Assembly: GCF_003148745.1 (NCBI RefSeq)
Contig: NZ_QGGU01000019.1
Coordinates: 1-36,627 of the forward strand
DNA: 36,627 bases
From: Pleionea mediterranea
GTDB taxonomy: Bacteria; Pseudomonadota; Gammaproteobacteria; Enterobacterales; Kangiellaceae
Direction of reading: 5' to 3'
Shown: in pieces, positions 1 to 7,263 of the stretch
How positions within the stretch are numbered: the first letter of the stretch is position 1
How the letters are laid out: each line of letters opens with the position of its first letter
Position numbers and translations under genes: made by a program
The notes under the pieces: generated by a model
Databases searched by the model: none
The model's input: only the letters and a program-made list of their open reading frames with translations
What the model was told of the DNA's origin: nothing

Positions 1-13
1 TTGTTGTAAAAGT

Positions 14-88
14 TCATTGAGCTTCTCCTTTGGGTTTAGTCGCCTTTAAGTTTAGCTAAATGCTAAAACTAGGGAGAAGGCTCAATGA
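14..88. repeat. Long imperfect inverted repeat just before the attC site
   Basis: The arms at 14-39 and 63-88 are about 26 bases each and pair nearly end to end; both include TCATTGAGC and TTCTCC (one arm as its reverse complement). The 23-base centre holds the palindrome TTTAGCTAAA at 51-60. The structure ends one base before the attC-like site. It could be a terminator for the previous cassette, or part of a gene that lies to the left of the window. There is no clear T-run after it on either strand, so the role is open. Confidence 0.55.
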
Positions 89-198
89 TTATCAAGGCGC
101 TGCAAGGGAAAACTACGCTCCATTAATTTGTGGCTCGCTGCGCTCATTTTACCACAAATTAGCTCCGCTCCGTTTTTCCCCTGAGCGCGGCGTTAGAT
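89..198 (+). other. attC-like integron recombination site (1)
   Basis: The right end is GTTAGAT at 192-198, a full match to the GTTRRRY core. The left end, TTATCAAGGCGCTGC, resembles the usual TAACAAGGCGCTGC with one changed base in the R'' box. The two halves fold into a long imperfect hairpin: AAGGCGCTGCAAGGG pairs with CCCTGAGCGC, leaving the single unpaired G that marks attC bottom strands. The centre pairs AATTTGTGG (125-133) with CCACAAATT (152-160). The variable end is long (about 110 bases in all). A reading frame at 60-245 runs through this hairpin and is not believed. Confidence 0.7.
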
Positions 199-302
199 TT
201 CACGACGCGGCTTGGTTGCAAGCTCTAAGTATCGGTGCGGGTTAATTTGTGCCGTAGCCATCAAGCAGCACTTTGGAAGGCAATAAAATAGTAGATGACT
301 AC

Positions 303-2507
303 ATGAAACTGAATATAGATGATCCGCGTGAACTGTATCGCGGGGTTAACGCTGAATTGGATGGCATTATAGGTGAGCTAACTGCCGAGTCAGATGATGA
401 GCAATTGAGCGGAACTCAGCGTGACGCTCATTCCTTGCTCCAGGAGCATCGGTCGAACCTTCAGGGTCAACTAGAGGCGCTTGAGACAAATGCCGAGTGG
501 TATACCTTCACTATCGCGTTTTATGGCGAAACGGGTGCGGGAAAGTCCACCATCATCGAGACCCTGAGGGTATTGCTGGAAGAAGCCAGCAAACTGCAAG
601 ACCAGGAAGCGTTCCGGGAATTCCAGAACAAACACGATCTGACAGCTGAAATACTGGACGAGCTGCACCATGAGGCAGAGCGACTCGGCCGAGAACTTGA
701 AGATCTCCGCGATAAATATGAAGAAAAATCTGCCAAATATGATCAGCTAAGTGCGGAGTCCAGTAACAAGATTACCCAATTTCGTGAGCTGGTACTGGAG
801 CGAAAACGGACGGCGCCCTTATGGCAGAAGTTTCTGCACCTGTTCAGGAAAACGGAAGAGGAGCTGGCTCTTGCCCGTGAAGAACAGCAGTTGGGCAAGA
901 TCGAAACAGAAAACGAGAGCGAGCTGTCGGCTCTGAACGAACAGAAAACAGGACAGGAAAGCCAGCTGGCTGAAACCAGGTACAAGTTGCAGGAGTTCAG
1001 GGAACGCCTGCCAGAGCTTGAAGCTTTGTCTGACGGCGGAATCATAGGAGATGGCCGCTCAGATTTCACTCAAAGGATACAACGATTCCACTTCAGCGTA
1101 GCTGGCCAAGAATTCGCACTACTCGATGTACCGGGAATAGAAGGCACTGAGCGCCTGATCGCGGAGGAGATTGAAAAAGCCCTTCAGGCAGCCCATGCAG
1201 TGTTCTACGTCACGAACCAGCCCGCACCTCCACAAACGGGGGACCAGGAGCGAAGGAAAGGGACTCTTGAGAAAATCAAAATGCACCTGGGGGCTTCTAC
1301 GGAGGTCTGGTGTGTTTTCAATAAAAAAGTAATAAATCCCAAGTATGCGCTGAAAGATCGTCCGCTGATTTCTGAAGATGAACATGCCAGCTTGCAAGAA
1401 CTTGAAGGGAAAATGGAAGAACATCTCGGCTCGTATTTTCAGGGTGTGCGCCCGCTGACCGCACTCCCGGCCTTCCTGGCAGTAACAGATCATTTTGCAC
1501 CCGATTCACAGAACGCGAGACGCCGTAAGAAAGCTCTATCCGAATTTGAAGCAGGCCAGCTGATCGAATTATCCGGGGTGGAGGCATTTATCCGCTTTAT
1601 TCAGTACAGCCTGCTGGAGGATAGTCAGCAAAAGATCCAGCGGGCCAACCTCTTCAAGGTCAAGGATGCTCTGGACAAGACCGCCGTCGTCCTCGACCAG
1701 GTAGGAGAGGGAATTTCAGAGTTGGCGGCGAACCTCCGCCTCGGCGAGCAGAGTTCGAAGAAGCAAATCAGAAGTGGCTTTTCTTCATTCAGGAAGCGTC
1801 TTGAATCTTCCGCCGAGACCTCAATTGACCGCTTCAGCAGCGATGTTCTGAACGAAGTGTATTCAGAAATTGACGACGATATCAGCAATGACGCCTTTAA
1901 AACGAAGTTGGAGCAGCTGATTGAAACTCATCAGGAGCGGCTGAGTGAAAGGTTGAAGAAGGCGATGGCGCAGCAGATCGTGCGCTTTGAAAAAGAGACC
2001 GGGAATATAGTCAAGCGTTTCGAGGACAAAAGTCGAGAGTTGACGGATATCTACACCACTATTGCCAGTGCCGATATTGATCGTGACTTCAACCTCAAAC
2101 TGGATATCGACAATGGTTTGCGGTTGACGAACCTGTTGTCAGTCATCGTCGGTGGAGCACTGCTGTGGTGGAACCCTGCGGGCTGGTTAGTTATCGGTAT
2201 GGGAGCTGCCAGTATTGCAATCGGTGCATACAAGGCCGTGCGTGGATTTCTGAGCTCCAGCTACAAAAAAGCGCAGCAACGAAAAGCTGCTGATGAAAAC
2301 CTCGGTAACATAATCAGCCAATTACGCGAATCATTGGAAGAAAGTCTTGAACAAGGTCTCCCGGAGATGGAAAAAACAATCACTGAGATTGAGCAGGCAC
2401 TCGCCAGACCTGCGAACAAGGCGAGGGCCCACGCAGACCTGATTAACCAGACGAACACAAAAATCAAGACATTGTCAGGCATGGTTGAAGCTACAGGAGC
2501 TCTGTAA
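303..2507 (+). CDS. leoBC: Dynamin-like GTPase, LeoBC-type component of an Eleos-like system
   Basis: Large GTPase of 734 residues from the ATG at 303 (744 if the in-frame TTG at 273 is used; neither has a clear ribosome binding site). Numbering from the TTG, the P-loop GETGAGKS is at 85-92, DVPG (G3) at 285-288 and FNKK (G4-like) at 349-352. A charged, coiled-coil-rich stretch of about 150 residues separates G1 from G3, far more than in classical dynamins. The C-terminal half is helical, with a hydrophobic pair at about 621-655 (GGALLWW... and GMGAASIAIG) that could insert into a membrane, then more coiled coil. It overlaps the LeoA-like gene by one base (TAATG), so the two are translationally coupled. 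Paired bacterial dynamins of the LeoBC/LeoA kind form the Eleos phage-defence system. The LeoBC name rests mainly on the partner and the architecture. Confidence 0.75.
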   Translation: MKLNIDDPRELYRGVNAELDGIIGELTAESDDEQLSGTQRDAHSLLQEHRSNLQGQLEALETNAEWYTFTIAFYGETGAGKSTIIETLRVLLEEASKLQDQEAFREFQNKHDLTAEILDELHHEAERLGRELEDLRDKYEEKSAKYDQLSAESSNKITQFRELVLERKRTAPLWQKFLHLFRKTEEELALAREEQQLGKIETENESELSALNEQKTGQESQLAETRYKLQEFRERLPELEALSDGGIIGDGRSDFTQRIQRFHFSVAGQEFALLDVPGIEGTERLIAEEIEKALQAAHAVFYVTNQPAPPQTGDQERRKGTLEKIKMHLGASTEVWCVFNKKVINPKYALKDRPLISEDEHASLQELEGKMEEHLGSYFQGVRPLTALPAFLAVTDHFAPDSQNARRRKKALSEFEAGQLIELSGVEAFIRFIQYSLLEDSQQKIQRANLFKVKDALDKTAVVLDQVGEGISELAANLRLGEQSSKKQIRSGFSSFRKRLESSAETSIDRFSSDVLNEVYSEIDDDISNDAFKTKLEQLIETHQERLSERLKKAMAQQIVRFEKETGNIVKRFEDKSRELTDIYTTIASADIDRDFNLKLDIDNGLRLTNLLSVIVGGALLWWNPAGWLVIGMGAASIAIGAYKAVRGFLSSSYKKAQQRKAADENLGNIISQLRESLEESLEQGLPEMEKTITEIEQALARPANKARAHADLINQTNTKIKTLSGMVEATGAL

Positions 2508-4210
2508 TGAAAGATACCCTCAATACCTTCAAAGACCAGCAGAGCGACTCTCTGGAGCTGTTGAACAGACTTTCGAAGTTTTTGACGCAAGGTGAAAACG
2601 CCGGGGTTCCGATCGAACAGGAGTTGCGGTCCAAGCTTCAGTCAGCCATACAGTCAGTATCTGGCGAACGGCTCAAGGTCGCACTCATCGGCGGTTTTTC
2701 AGAGGGCAAAACGTCTATTGCCGCCGCCTGGATGGAGCAGCTTGATAAGTCCAGCATGAAAATCAGCCACAGTGAATCCTCTAATCAGGTTAAAGTCTAC
2801 GAGGTGAGGGAGGACTTTGTACTTATTGATACTCCAGGCCTGTTTGGTTTCAAGGAAAAGTACAACGCCGAGAATCAGGCTATCGAAAAATACAAGGACA
2901 TCACTAGGAAATACGTGAGCGAAGCACACCTGGTTCTGTATGTCATGAATCCGACTAACCCGATCAAGGAGAGCCACGAGGACGATCTGGCCTGGCTGTT
3001 CCGCACCTTGGGGCTCCTGCCCAGGACAGTGTTCGTACTCAGCCGCTTCGACGAAGTAGCGGATGTGGAAGATGAAGATGACTACCGGGATAACCTGAAA
3101 GTTAAATATGACAATGTCGTTGGCAGGCTTCGCGCGGCAATAGAGCTTGAAGATGAAGAAGCGAGAAAACTATCGGTAGTTGCTGTGGCCGCAAATCCAT
3201 TTGACCTGGGCGTTGACCACTGGCTTCAGAACCCAGATGAGTTTAAAGAGCTGTCGCATATTGCCGAGCTTCAGGCGGAGACGGCGCAGAAGATTCATAA
3301 CAGCGGCGGCGCAGCGGTCCTTGCAGAAGAAATGCGCGCCAGTGTTATCCGCGATGTTTTGAGTAAGCAGTTGCCGATAGCGATAGAGAACGACCAGAAG
3401 ATCTCACGGGAAGTCACCAAGCTGGACGAGCTGAATAACCATCTAAAGCTGCAGCTGGCGACCACTGAACGGGATATCGAAGACGCGAGGGTAGGGCTAC
3501 GAGAGTTCGTCGCCCGATATTTTTCCGACCTGATCCTCAAAGCGAAAGGTTGTAGTCTCGAAACTTTCGGTGATTTCTTTGAGCGGGAAATAGGCTCTGA
3601 AGGTATTGTGATCGCCACTCGGTTACAGAATGAGTTCAGCCGTCAGGTTCAGCCAATTACGCTGGAAGTCGAAAAAATGCAGATTGGCTTTGACAACGAG
3701 GTCAGTCACTTTAATACCACGATCAAGTCGATGGGCAAGCAGGGCGTAAACCATGTCCTGAACGGAAAGTTCATCAATAAAGACTCGGTCCTGGCCGCCC
3801 GCGACGGAGTTGTGAATGTTGCGAAGTCCGTTGGGTTCGATCTTGCTAAGTATCTTAAATTCAAGCCCTGGGGTGCCACCAAATTTGCCAAAGGTGCTAA
3901 CGGAGCTCTTGCTGCAGTAGGGTTGGCGTTTGAGTTATGGGATAGCTGGGAAGAACATAAGCGCCAGGCCGAATTCCAGAACGCGATTGCTAAAATGGTG
4001 AGCAATTTCGAGAAGCAGCGAGAGGAGCTGCTGACACTGATTAACTCGGAGCAGTTCAAGGAAATGTTCTTTGGGAACTATATTGAGCTCCGGCAGAAAG
4101 TCGCGGAGGTAGAGCAGATGCTCAATCAGAGCCGCGAAAGTCAACAGACGTTTCAAGCATGGAAATCCGAAGCGGAGGCAATAAAAGTGGATTTCAAGCG
4201 TATGGAATGA
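2507..4210 (+). CDS. leoA: LeoA-family dynamin-like GTPase (Eleos-like system)
   Basis: 567 residues, close to the size of E. coli LeoA. The P-loop GGFSEGKTS is at 62-70, DTPG (G3) at 108-111, and SRFD at 179-182 takes the place of NKxD. The stretch around ALIGGFSEGKTSIAAAWME, and the later motifs NPIKESH and RTVFVLSRFDEV, fit what I recall of LeoA from enterotoxigenic E. coli. The rest is long helices with a Gly/Ala-rich hydrophobic segment near 455-475, expected of the membrane-binding tip. The start ATG overlaps the stop of the upstream gene (TAATG), with AGGAG 8 bases before it. LeoA was first linked to toxin secretion, is a bacterial dynamin, and the pair is now listed as an anti-phage system; the function here is inferred. 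Base composition looks GC-richer than the genes to the right. Confidence 0.85.
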   Translation: MKDTLNTFKDQQSDSLELLNRLSKFLTQGENAGVPIEQELRSKLQSAIQSVSGERLKVALIGGFSEGKTSIAAAWMEQLDKSSMKISHSESSNQVKVYEVREDFVLIDTPGLFGFKEKYNAENQAIEKYKDITRKYVSEAHLVLYVMNPTNPIKESHEDDLAWLFRTLGLLPRTVFVLSRFDEVADVEDEDDYRDNLKVKYDNVVGRLRAAIELEDEEARKLSVVAVAANPFDLGVDHWLQNPDEFKELSHIAELQAETAQKIHNSGGAAVLAEEMRASVIRDVLSKQLPIAIENDQKISREVTKLDELNNHLKLQLATTERDIEDARVGLREFVARYFSDLILKAKGCSLETFGDFFEREIGSEGIVIATRLQNEFSRQVQPITLEVEKMQIGFDNEVSHFNTTIKSMGKQGVNHVLNGKFINKDSVLAARDGVVNVAKSVGFDLAKYLKFKPWGATKFAKGANGALAAVGLAFELWDSWEEHKRQAEFQNAIAKMVSNFEKQREELLTLINSEQFKEMFFGNYIELRQKVAEVEQMLNQSRESQQTFQAWKSEAEAIKVDFKRME

Positions 4211-4223
4211 ATGTAAGCTCTGC

Positions 4224-4254
4224 ATCCTGAATCCACAGAAGGATCTGTCAGGAT
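4224..4254 (+). terminator. Hairpin after leoA, possible terminator
   Basis: ATCCTGA (4224-4230) pairs with TCAGGAT (4248-4254), and an inner ACAG/CTGT pairing extends the stem. It lies 14 bases after the leoA stop. Only TTT follows, so intrinsic termination would be weak. The rest of 4255-4337 shows no gene. Confidence 0.35.
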
Positions 4255-4337
4255 TTCACGGAGGGGTGCGGGTATGTTGGTTGAATGTAGCAAGAGGAAA
4301 AACGCTATTGAGAGCTCCAGCTACGAGGCTTAATGAA

Positions 4338-4421
4338 ATCTAACAATCGCAGGCACGGCGACGTTTTTTTCGTTGCGGCTTCGCTTTCACTACAAAGCCG
4401 CGCGTGCTGCGGGCGTTACTT
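4338..4421 (+). other. attC-like integron recombination site (2)
   Basis: The left core is ATCTAAC at 4338-4344, a perfect RYYYAAC. The right core is GCGTTACTT with GTTA at 4415-4418; the last bases depart from GTTRRRY. CGCAGGCACG (4348-4357) pairs with CGTGCTGCG (4403-4411) and leaves one extra G unpaired, the same position as in site 1. The middle forms a second stem, GCGGCTT (4375-4381) with AAGCCGC (4395-4401). Site length is 84 bases, normal for attC. Confidence 0.72.
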
Positions 4422-4486
4422 ATGTTAGGAAACTCAAATACTGACTAAGAATATGAAGTATAGTGTTGTGGGAAGGTAAAGTGTTT

Positions 4487-4543
4487 AGCTCAAATTAAAC
4501 CTGTTCTATAAACGATAAATAAACTCACGATTAAATTTGAGCT
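4487..4543. repeat. 13-bp inverted repeat at the array/chromosome junction
   Basis: AGCTCAAATTAAA at 4487-4499 and TTAAATTTGAGCT at 4531-4543 are reverse complements with one mismatch, around a 31-base AT-rich loop. It lies between the second attC and the 3' end of the EF-hand gene. It could act as a loose terminator for the minus-strand operon or be an old insertion end. Nothing else is visible in 4425-4573. Confidence 0.5.
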
Positions 4544-4573
4544 GTTTCATAAGAATAATTTTATAAAGTTATT

Positions 4574-4822
4574 TTAGTATTCCCACCAGCAGCTTTCCCA
4601 CCAGACTAAAAATTCATCAAAGTCGATGTGACCGTCTTTATTGTCATCAATTAGTTCAAAGCCTTTTTCGGCCTGTTCTTTAGTGGTGCCCGGGCTTAGT
4701 ACACGTAATAGCTCGGTAAACTCTTCCAGATCGATTTCACCGTTATCGTCGCGATCAAAAAATGAAAAGTTACTTTTAATTTCGTTTATTTTCGCTTCAG
4801 GTAATTTTTTAGTTTGTTGCAT
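4574..4822 (-). CDS. Small EF-hand calcium-binding protein
   Basis: 82 residues with two complete EF-hand loops: DRDDNGEIDLEE at 23-34 and DDNKDGHIDFDE at 59-70. Both have acidic or oxygen ligands at positions 1, 3, 5, 9 and 12. There is no signal peptide, so a cytoplasmic calcium sensor or buffer is likely. The C-terminus, LVWWESCWWEY, carries four Trp in nine residues, which is unusual and may be a docking tail. The gene starts 9 bases after the saccharopine dehydrogenase stop, with GAGAG before its ATG, so it is probably the last gene of the mfd-csiV-dehydrogenase run. No partner can be named from sequence. Confidence 0.85.
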   Translation of the reverse strand: MQQTKKLPEAKINEIKSNFSFFDRDDNGEIDLEEFTELLRVLSPGTTKEQAEKGFELIDDNKDGHIDFDEFLVWWESCWWEY

Positions 4823-4831
4823 AACCAGCTC

Positions 4832-5971
4832 TCAAGTTAAAGTAAATTCTTCTTTTTTATAGTGAACATTTCGTTCGCTTAAATAATTTAAGACAAAGTC
4901 GTAAGCGCCACGCAGTGTACCAAAATGTTCCGGTGGACAGATACCGGATTCTGGCATGGTGCCATTAAGTAAAAAATTAACGGTAGCCGTTGCCGTATAT
5001 CCGGTGGTTCGTGCCATGGATGAAATCTCTGCTTTGGTATCGGTTTCATCAAATAAATTATAGGTATAACGCTTTCGTTTACCGTTTTCATCGCCTTCAA
5101 TGGTTACGCGCATTACGGTAAACTCATTTTCATTGCGTTTGAGTTTCCAGTTATCCATTAAAATACGCGAGGTAAAGTCGATTGGGGTAACTTCTTTACC
5201 ACCCACTTCAAGTGGCTCTTCCGAGAAAAAGCCGGTAGTTGATAACACCTTAATATACTCGGCGTGACCCGGATACCGTAAGGTTTTCTCTTTCATGTTT
5301 GGAATGTGATCCATGGTATCAATTAAGGTGCGTAAACCGTCGGTATTAAACGCTTCTAAAGTACCTACTTTATCGAAGGTAAATAATTCACAATCAGTAA
5401 GAGGAGGGCGAGTGACGGTTTCACCGTGTTCAACATATCGGGCAGGGCGAGTGTATTCTTCAATAACATCAATTGGTGAAAAAGGCGCTTTATATTCAAA
5501 CGGCCAATGACGAACTTTTGGCAAGCCGCCAACAAGGCATTCAAAAGATTTAACGGTCATTTGTTTGTCGTGATAACCGAGCAATAAATTATCCATGCCG
5601 GGTGCTACACCACAATCAACCACGGCGAATACATCATTTTTCTTCGCAAGGTAATCCAGATCCATTGGGTTTTCCGGGAAGAAAGAAATATCCACAGCGG
5701 ATTTTTTGTTAGTTAACACCGCTTTTAAGACATTAAAACCCATAAAGCCGGGTACCGCACACACCACCAGATCGCATCCAATAATAATGTCAGCAATGGC
5801 GTCTTCGTCAGTTAAGTCAGCGGCTACGGTTTCTATGTTACTGCCTTGCTCCGCGAGTCTTTTTAAAGCAACTTTGTTTTTGTCGGCGGCAATTATTCTA
5901 TGCTTGGTTGCGAGATCCAATGCAATAGCACTGCCTACCATTCCGCTGCCAAGTACACATATGTTAGCCAT
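4832..5971 (-). CDS. Saccharopine dehydrogenase family protein (saccharopine to glutamate branch)
   Basis: 379 residues. The N-terminus has a Rossmann dinucleotide site, VLGSGMVGSAIALDLA, with G8, G10 and G13. The body carries saccharopine-dehydrogenase features such as DCGVAPGMDNLLLG and the late motif MARTTGYTATA. Enzymes of this class oxidise saccharopine to glutamate and alpha-aminoadipate semialdehyde in lysine breakdown. A lysine-ketoglutarate reductase gene at 12941-14194 would supply the substrate, which supports this reading. It begins 3 bases after the csiV stop with GGGAG in front of its ATG, so the two are co-translated. An alternative is another member of the family acting on a different imine, such as carboxyspermidine dehydrogenase. 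Confidence 0.8.
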   Translation of the reverse strand: MANICVLGSGMVGSAIALDLATKHRIIAADKNKVALKRLAEQGSNIETVAADLTDEDAIADIIIGCDLVVCAVPGFMGFNVLKAVLTNKKSAVDISFFPENPMDLDYLAKKNDVFAVVDCGVAPGMDNLLLGYHDKQMTVKSFECLVGGLPKVRHWPFEYKAPFSPIDVIEEYTRPARYVEHGETVTRPPLTDCELFTFDKVGTLEAFNTDGLRTLIDTMDHIPNMKEKTLRYPGHAEYIKVLSTTGFFSEEPLEVGGKEVTPIDFTSRILMDNWKLKRNENEFTVMRVTIEGDENGKRKRYTYNLFDETDTKAEISSMARTTGYTATATVNFLLNGTMPESGICPPEHFGTLRGAYDFVLNYLSERNVHYKKEEFTLT

Positions 5972-5974
5972 TAA

Positions 5975-7201
5975 CTATCTCCCTGTTGCGTTACTGTCTA
6001 AATCGTCGGATTTTTCATCATCTATTTCAAAAGGGCGAATCTGAATGATGATGCCAAAAAGAGGGTGATCAAAGTAATGGGTTTCTTCGCTGCGCACACG
6101 CCGCGATTGTTGCAGTGTGTAGTTCAGTAATTTATCAACGGTTGCGGTTTGTTTTTCCTGTTCAAACCAGTTGTCGGTTTGAAAGCTCCAGTTAAAGTCG
6201 GACTGATAGTCCTGCTTTATCACACCGTCTTCCGTCATGTTTAATAGTGACGAAGAGATTGTCGAGTTAAGTGCCGAAATATCGAGCTCTTCTTTGCCCG
6301 GGTGACGATAATACATTTGCGTATTAATGTGCAGATAACGGCCCAGGTATATTTGTATCGCACCATCAACTTCTGGGACAGGTGTGTATACGGGGGGATG
6401 ATTTCTAAATAAGGGATCGTCGCTCACTGCCAAGCTACTCGATTGTTGAGTGCCTTGCTGTGTATCTGAGTACACATTGTTATTCACGTTTGAATTTGTT
6501 GCGTTGTTACTGGTTGAAACATCCGGGGTGGAATTGTCATAGGTATTACCAAAAATATCTTTTTGCGGTGCTTTGCGGCCCAACCCCATTTTGTTTAACG
6601 TTTGTTCCTCGGTACGCGACTTACCGGAATGCTCAAAACTTTCCTGATAATTTTTGCCACCAACAATGCGAACCCATTCCGCCTGTTGTTTGTCGTTAAC
6701 CGGCTGGCGCCAACCAATATGAGCCAAGGGCTCATAGTAGGAACTACGAGACAAAGATTCGGCAATGTCGGTGAGTTTCAACTCTTGTTCGTCTAATACA
6801 CTGAAGGGTTTAAGTAACATCGCTTGATTTTCTGTTGAAGCAGAGTCATTGTTATCAGCAGCCAGATCACTCGATGCGGTTTTATTTCTGTTTGTTTCTT
6901 GATTGTTATCTTGAGCGTCCTGACTTTGCTGTTCGATCAAGGCTTTATAGGCCGACTGAGACAGCATACCATCCGGTGTTGGGAACAACTGTTCCGTGAC
7001 AATGTCTTTCAGGTTTTCAGGGTATTGAATGGCATTTTTCGAAGGCCATAATTCTTCTTCGAGGTTTCCGCGCTTGTGTTTAAACACCACAACCTCAATA
7101 TCAAACCATCGCTGTGCCTCAGCTTCTGCAGAAGCGGCATTGAGGCTTACACCTGTTACAAACAGGCTGCTGATCAAAGGGAGTACCAATGGATAGCGCA
7201 T
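5975..7201 (-). CDS. csiV: CsiV family protein (periplasmic, next to mfd)
   Basis: 408 residues with a signal peptide (hydrophobic 4-24, Ala-X-Ala-like site near AASAEA). The start of the mature protein, RWFDIEVVVFKH, is the CsiV hallmark. CsiV is a peptidoglycan-binding protein that was first tied to growth inhibition by D-amino acids in Vibrio cholerae; its gene often sits beside mfd, as here. The middle (about 105-260) is low-complexity and rich in Asn, Ser and Gln (NNATNSNVNNNV), probably a flexible linker. The C-terminal part has LGRYLHINTQMYYR and ETHYFDHPLFG, conserved in the family. A strong GAGGAAG precedes the ATG. It lies 62 bases after mfd. Confidence 0.88.
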   Translation of the reverse strand: MRYPLVLPLISSLFVTGVSLNAASAEAEAQRWFDIEVVVFKHKRGNLEEELWPSKNAIQYPENLKDIVTEQLFPTPDGMLSQSAYKALIEQQSQDAQDNNQETNRNKTASSDLAADNNDSASTENQAMLLKPFSVLDEQELKLTDIAESLSRSSYYEPLAHIGWRQPVNDKQQAEWVRIVGGKNYQESFEHSGKSRTEEQTLNKMGLGRKAPQKDIFGNTYDNSTPDVSTSNNATNSNVNNNVYSDTQQGTQQSSSLAVSDDPLFRNHPPVYTPVPEVDGAIQIYLGRYLHINTQMYYRHPGKEELDISALNSTISSSLLNMTEDGVIKQDYQSDFNWSFQTDNWFEQEKQTATVDKLLNYTLQQSRRVRSEETHYFDHPLFGIIIQIRPFEIDDEKSDDLDSNATGR

Positions 7202-7263
7202 ATGAAAAAACTTCCTCTAGCCGAGTTTAACGACTATTAACACAATTATTCGATAGACTACCG

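Larger units (their letters stand above)
193..4415 (+). mobile_element. Putative integron gene cassette with two dynamin-like GTPase genes
   Basis: The boundaries are the G/TT cut points of the two attC-like sites, giving 4223 bases. Both genes inside read on the plus strand and end before the second attC, which is the standard cassette orientation. Cassettes usually hold one short gene of 0.5-1 kb, so this one is unusually large. No integrase or attI is present; with this orientation both would lie to the left of the window. DNA to the right of 4430 is ordinary chromosome, so this may be the last cassette of an array. An alternative is that two old attC sites now flank DNA that arrived by another route. 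Confidence 0.55.

Noticed and set aside
60-245. 61-residue open frame at the left end
   Set aside because: It runs straight through the attC hairpin, has no ribosome binding site, and its text is dictated by the paired DNA rather than by protein-like composition.
4487-4543. Third attC site
   Set aside because: The inverted repeat lacks RYYYAAC and GTTRRRY cores and is AT-rich, unlike the two real candidates.
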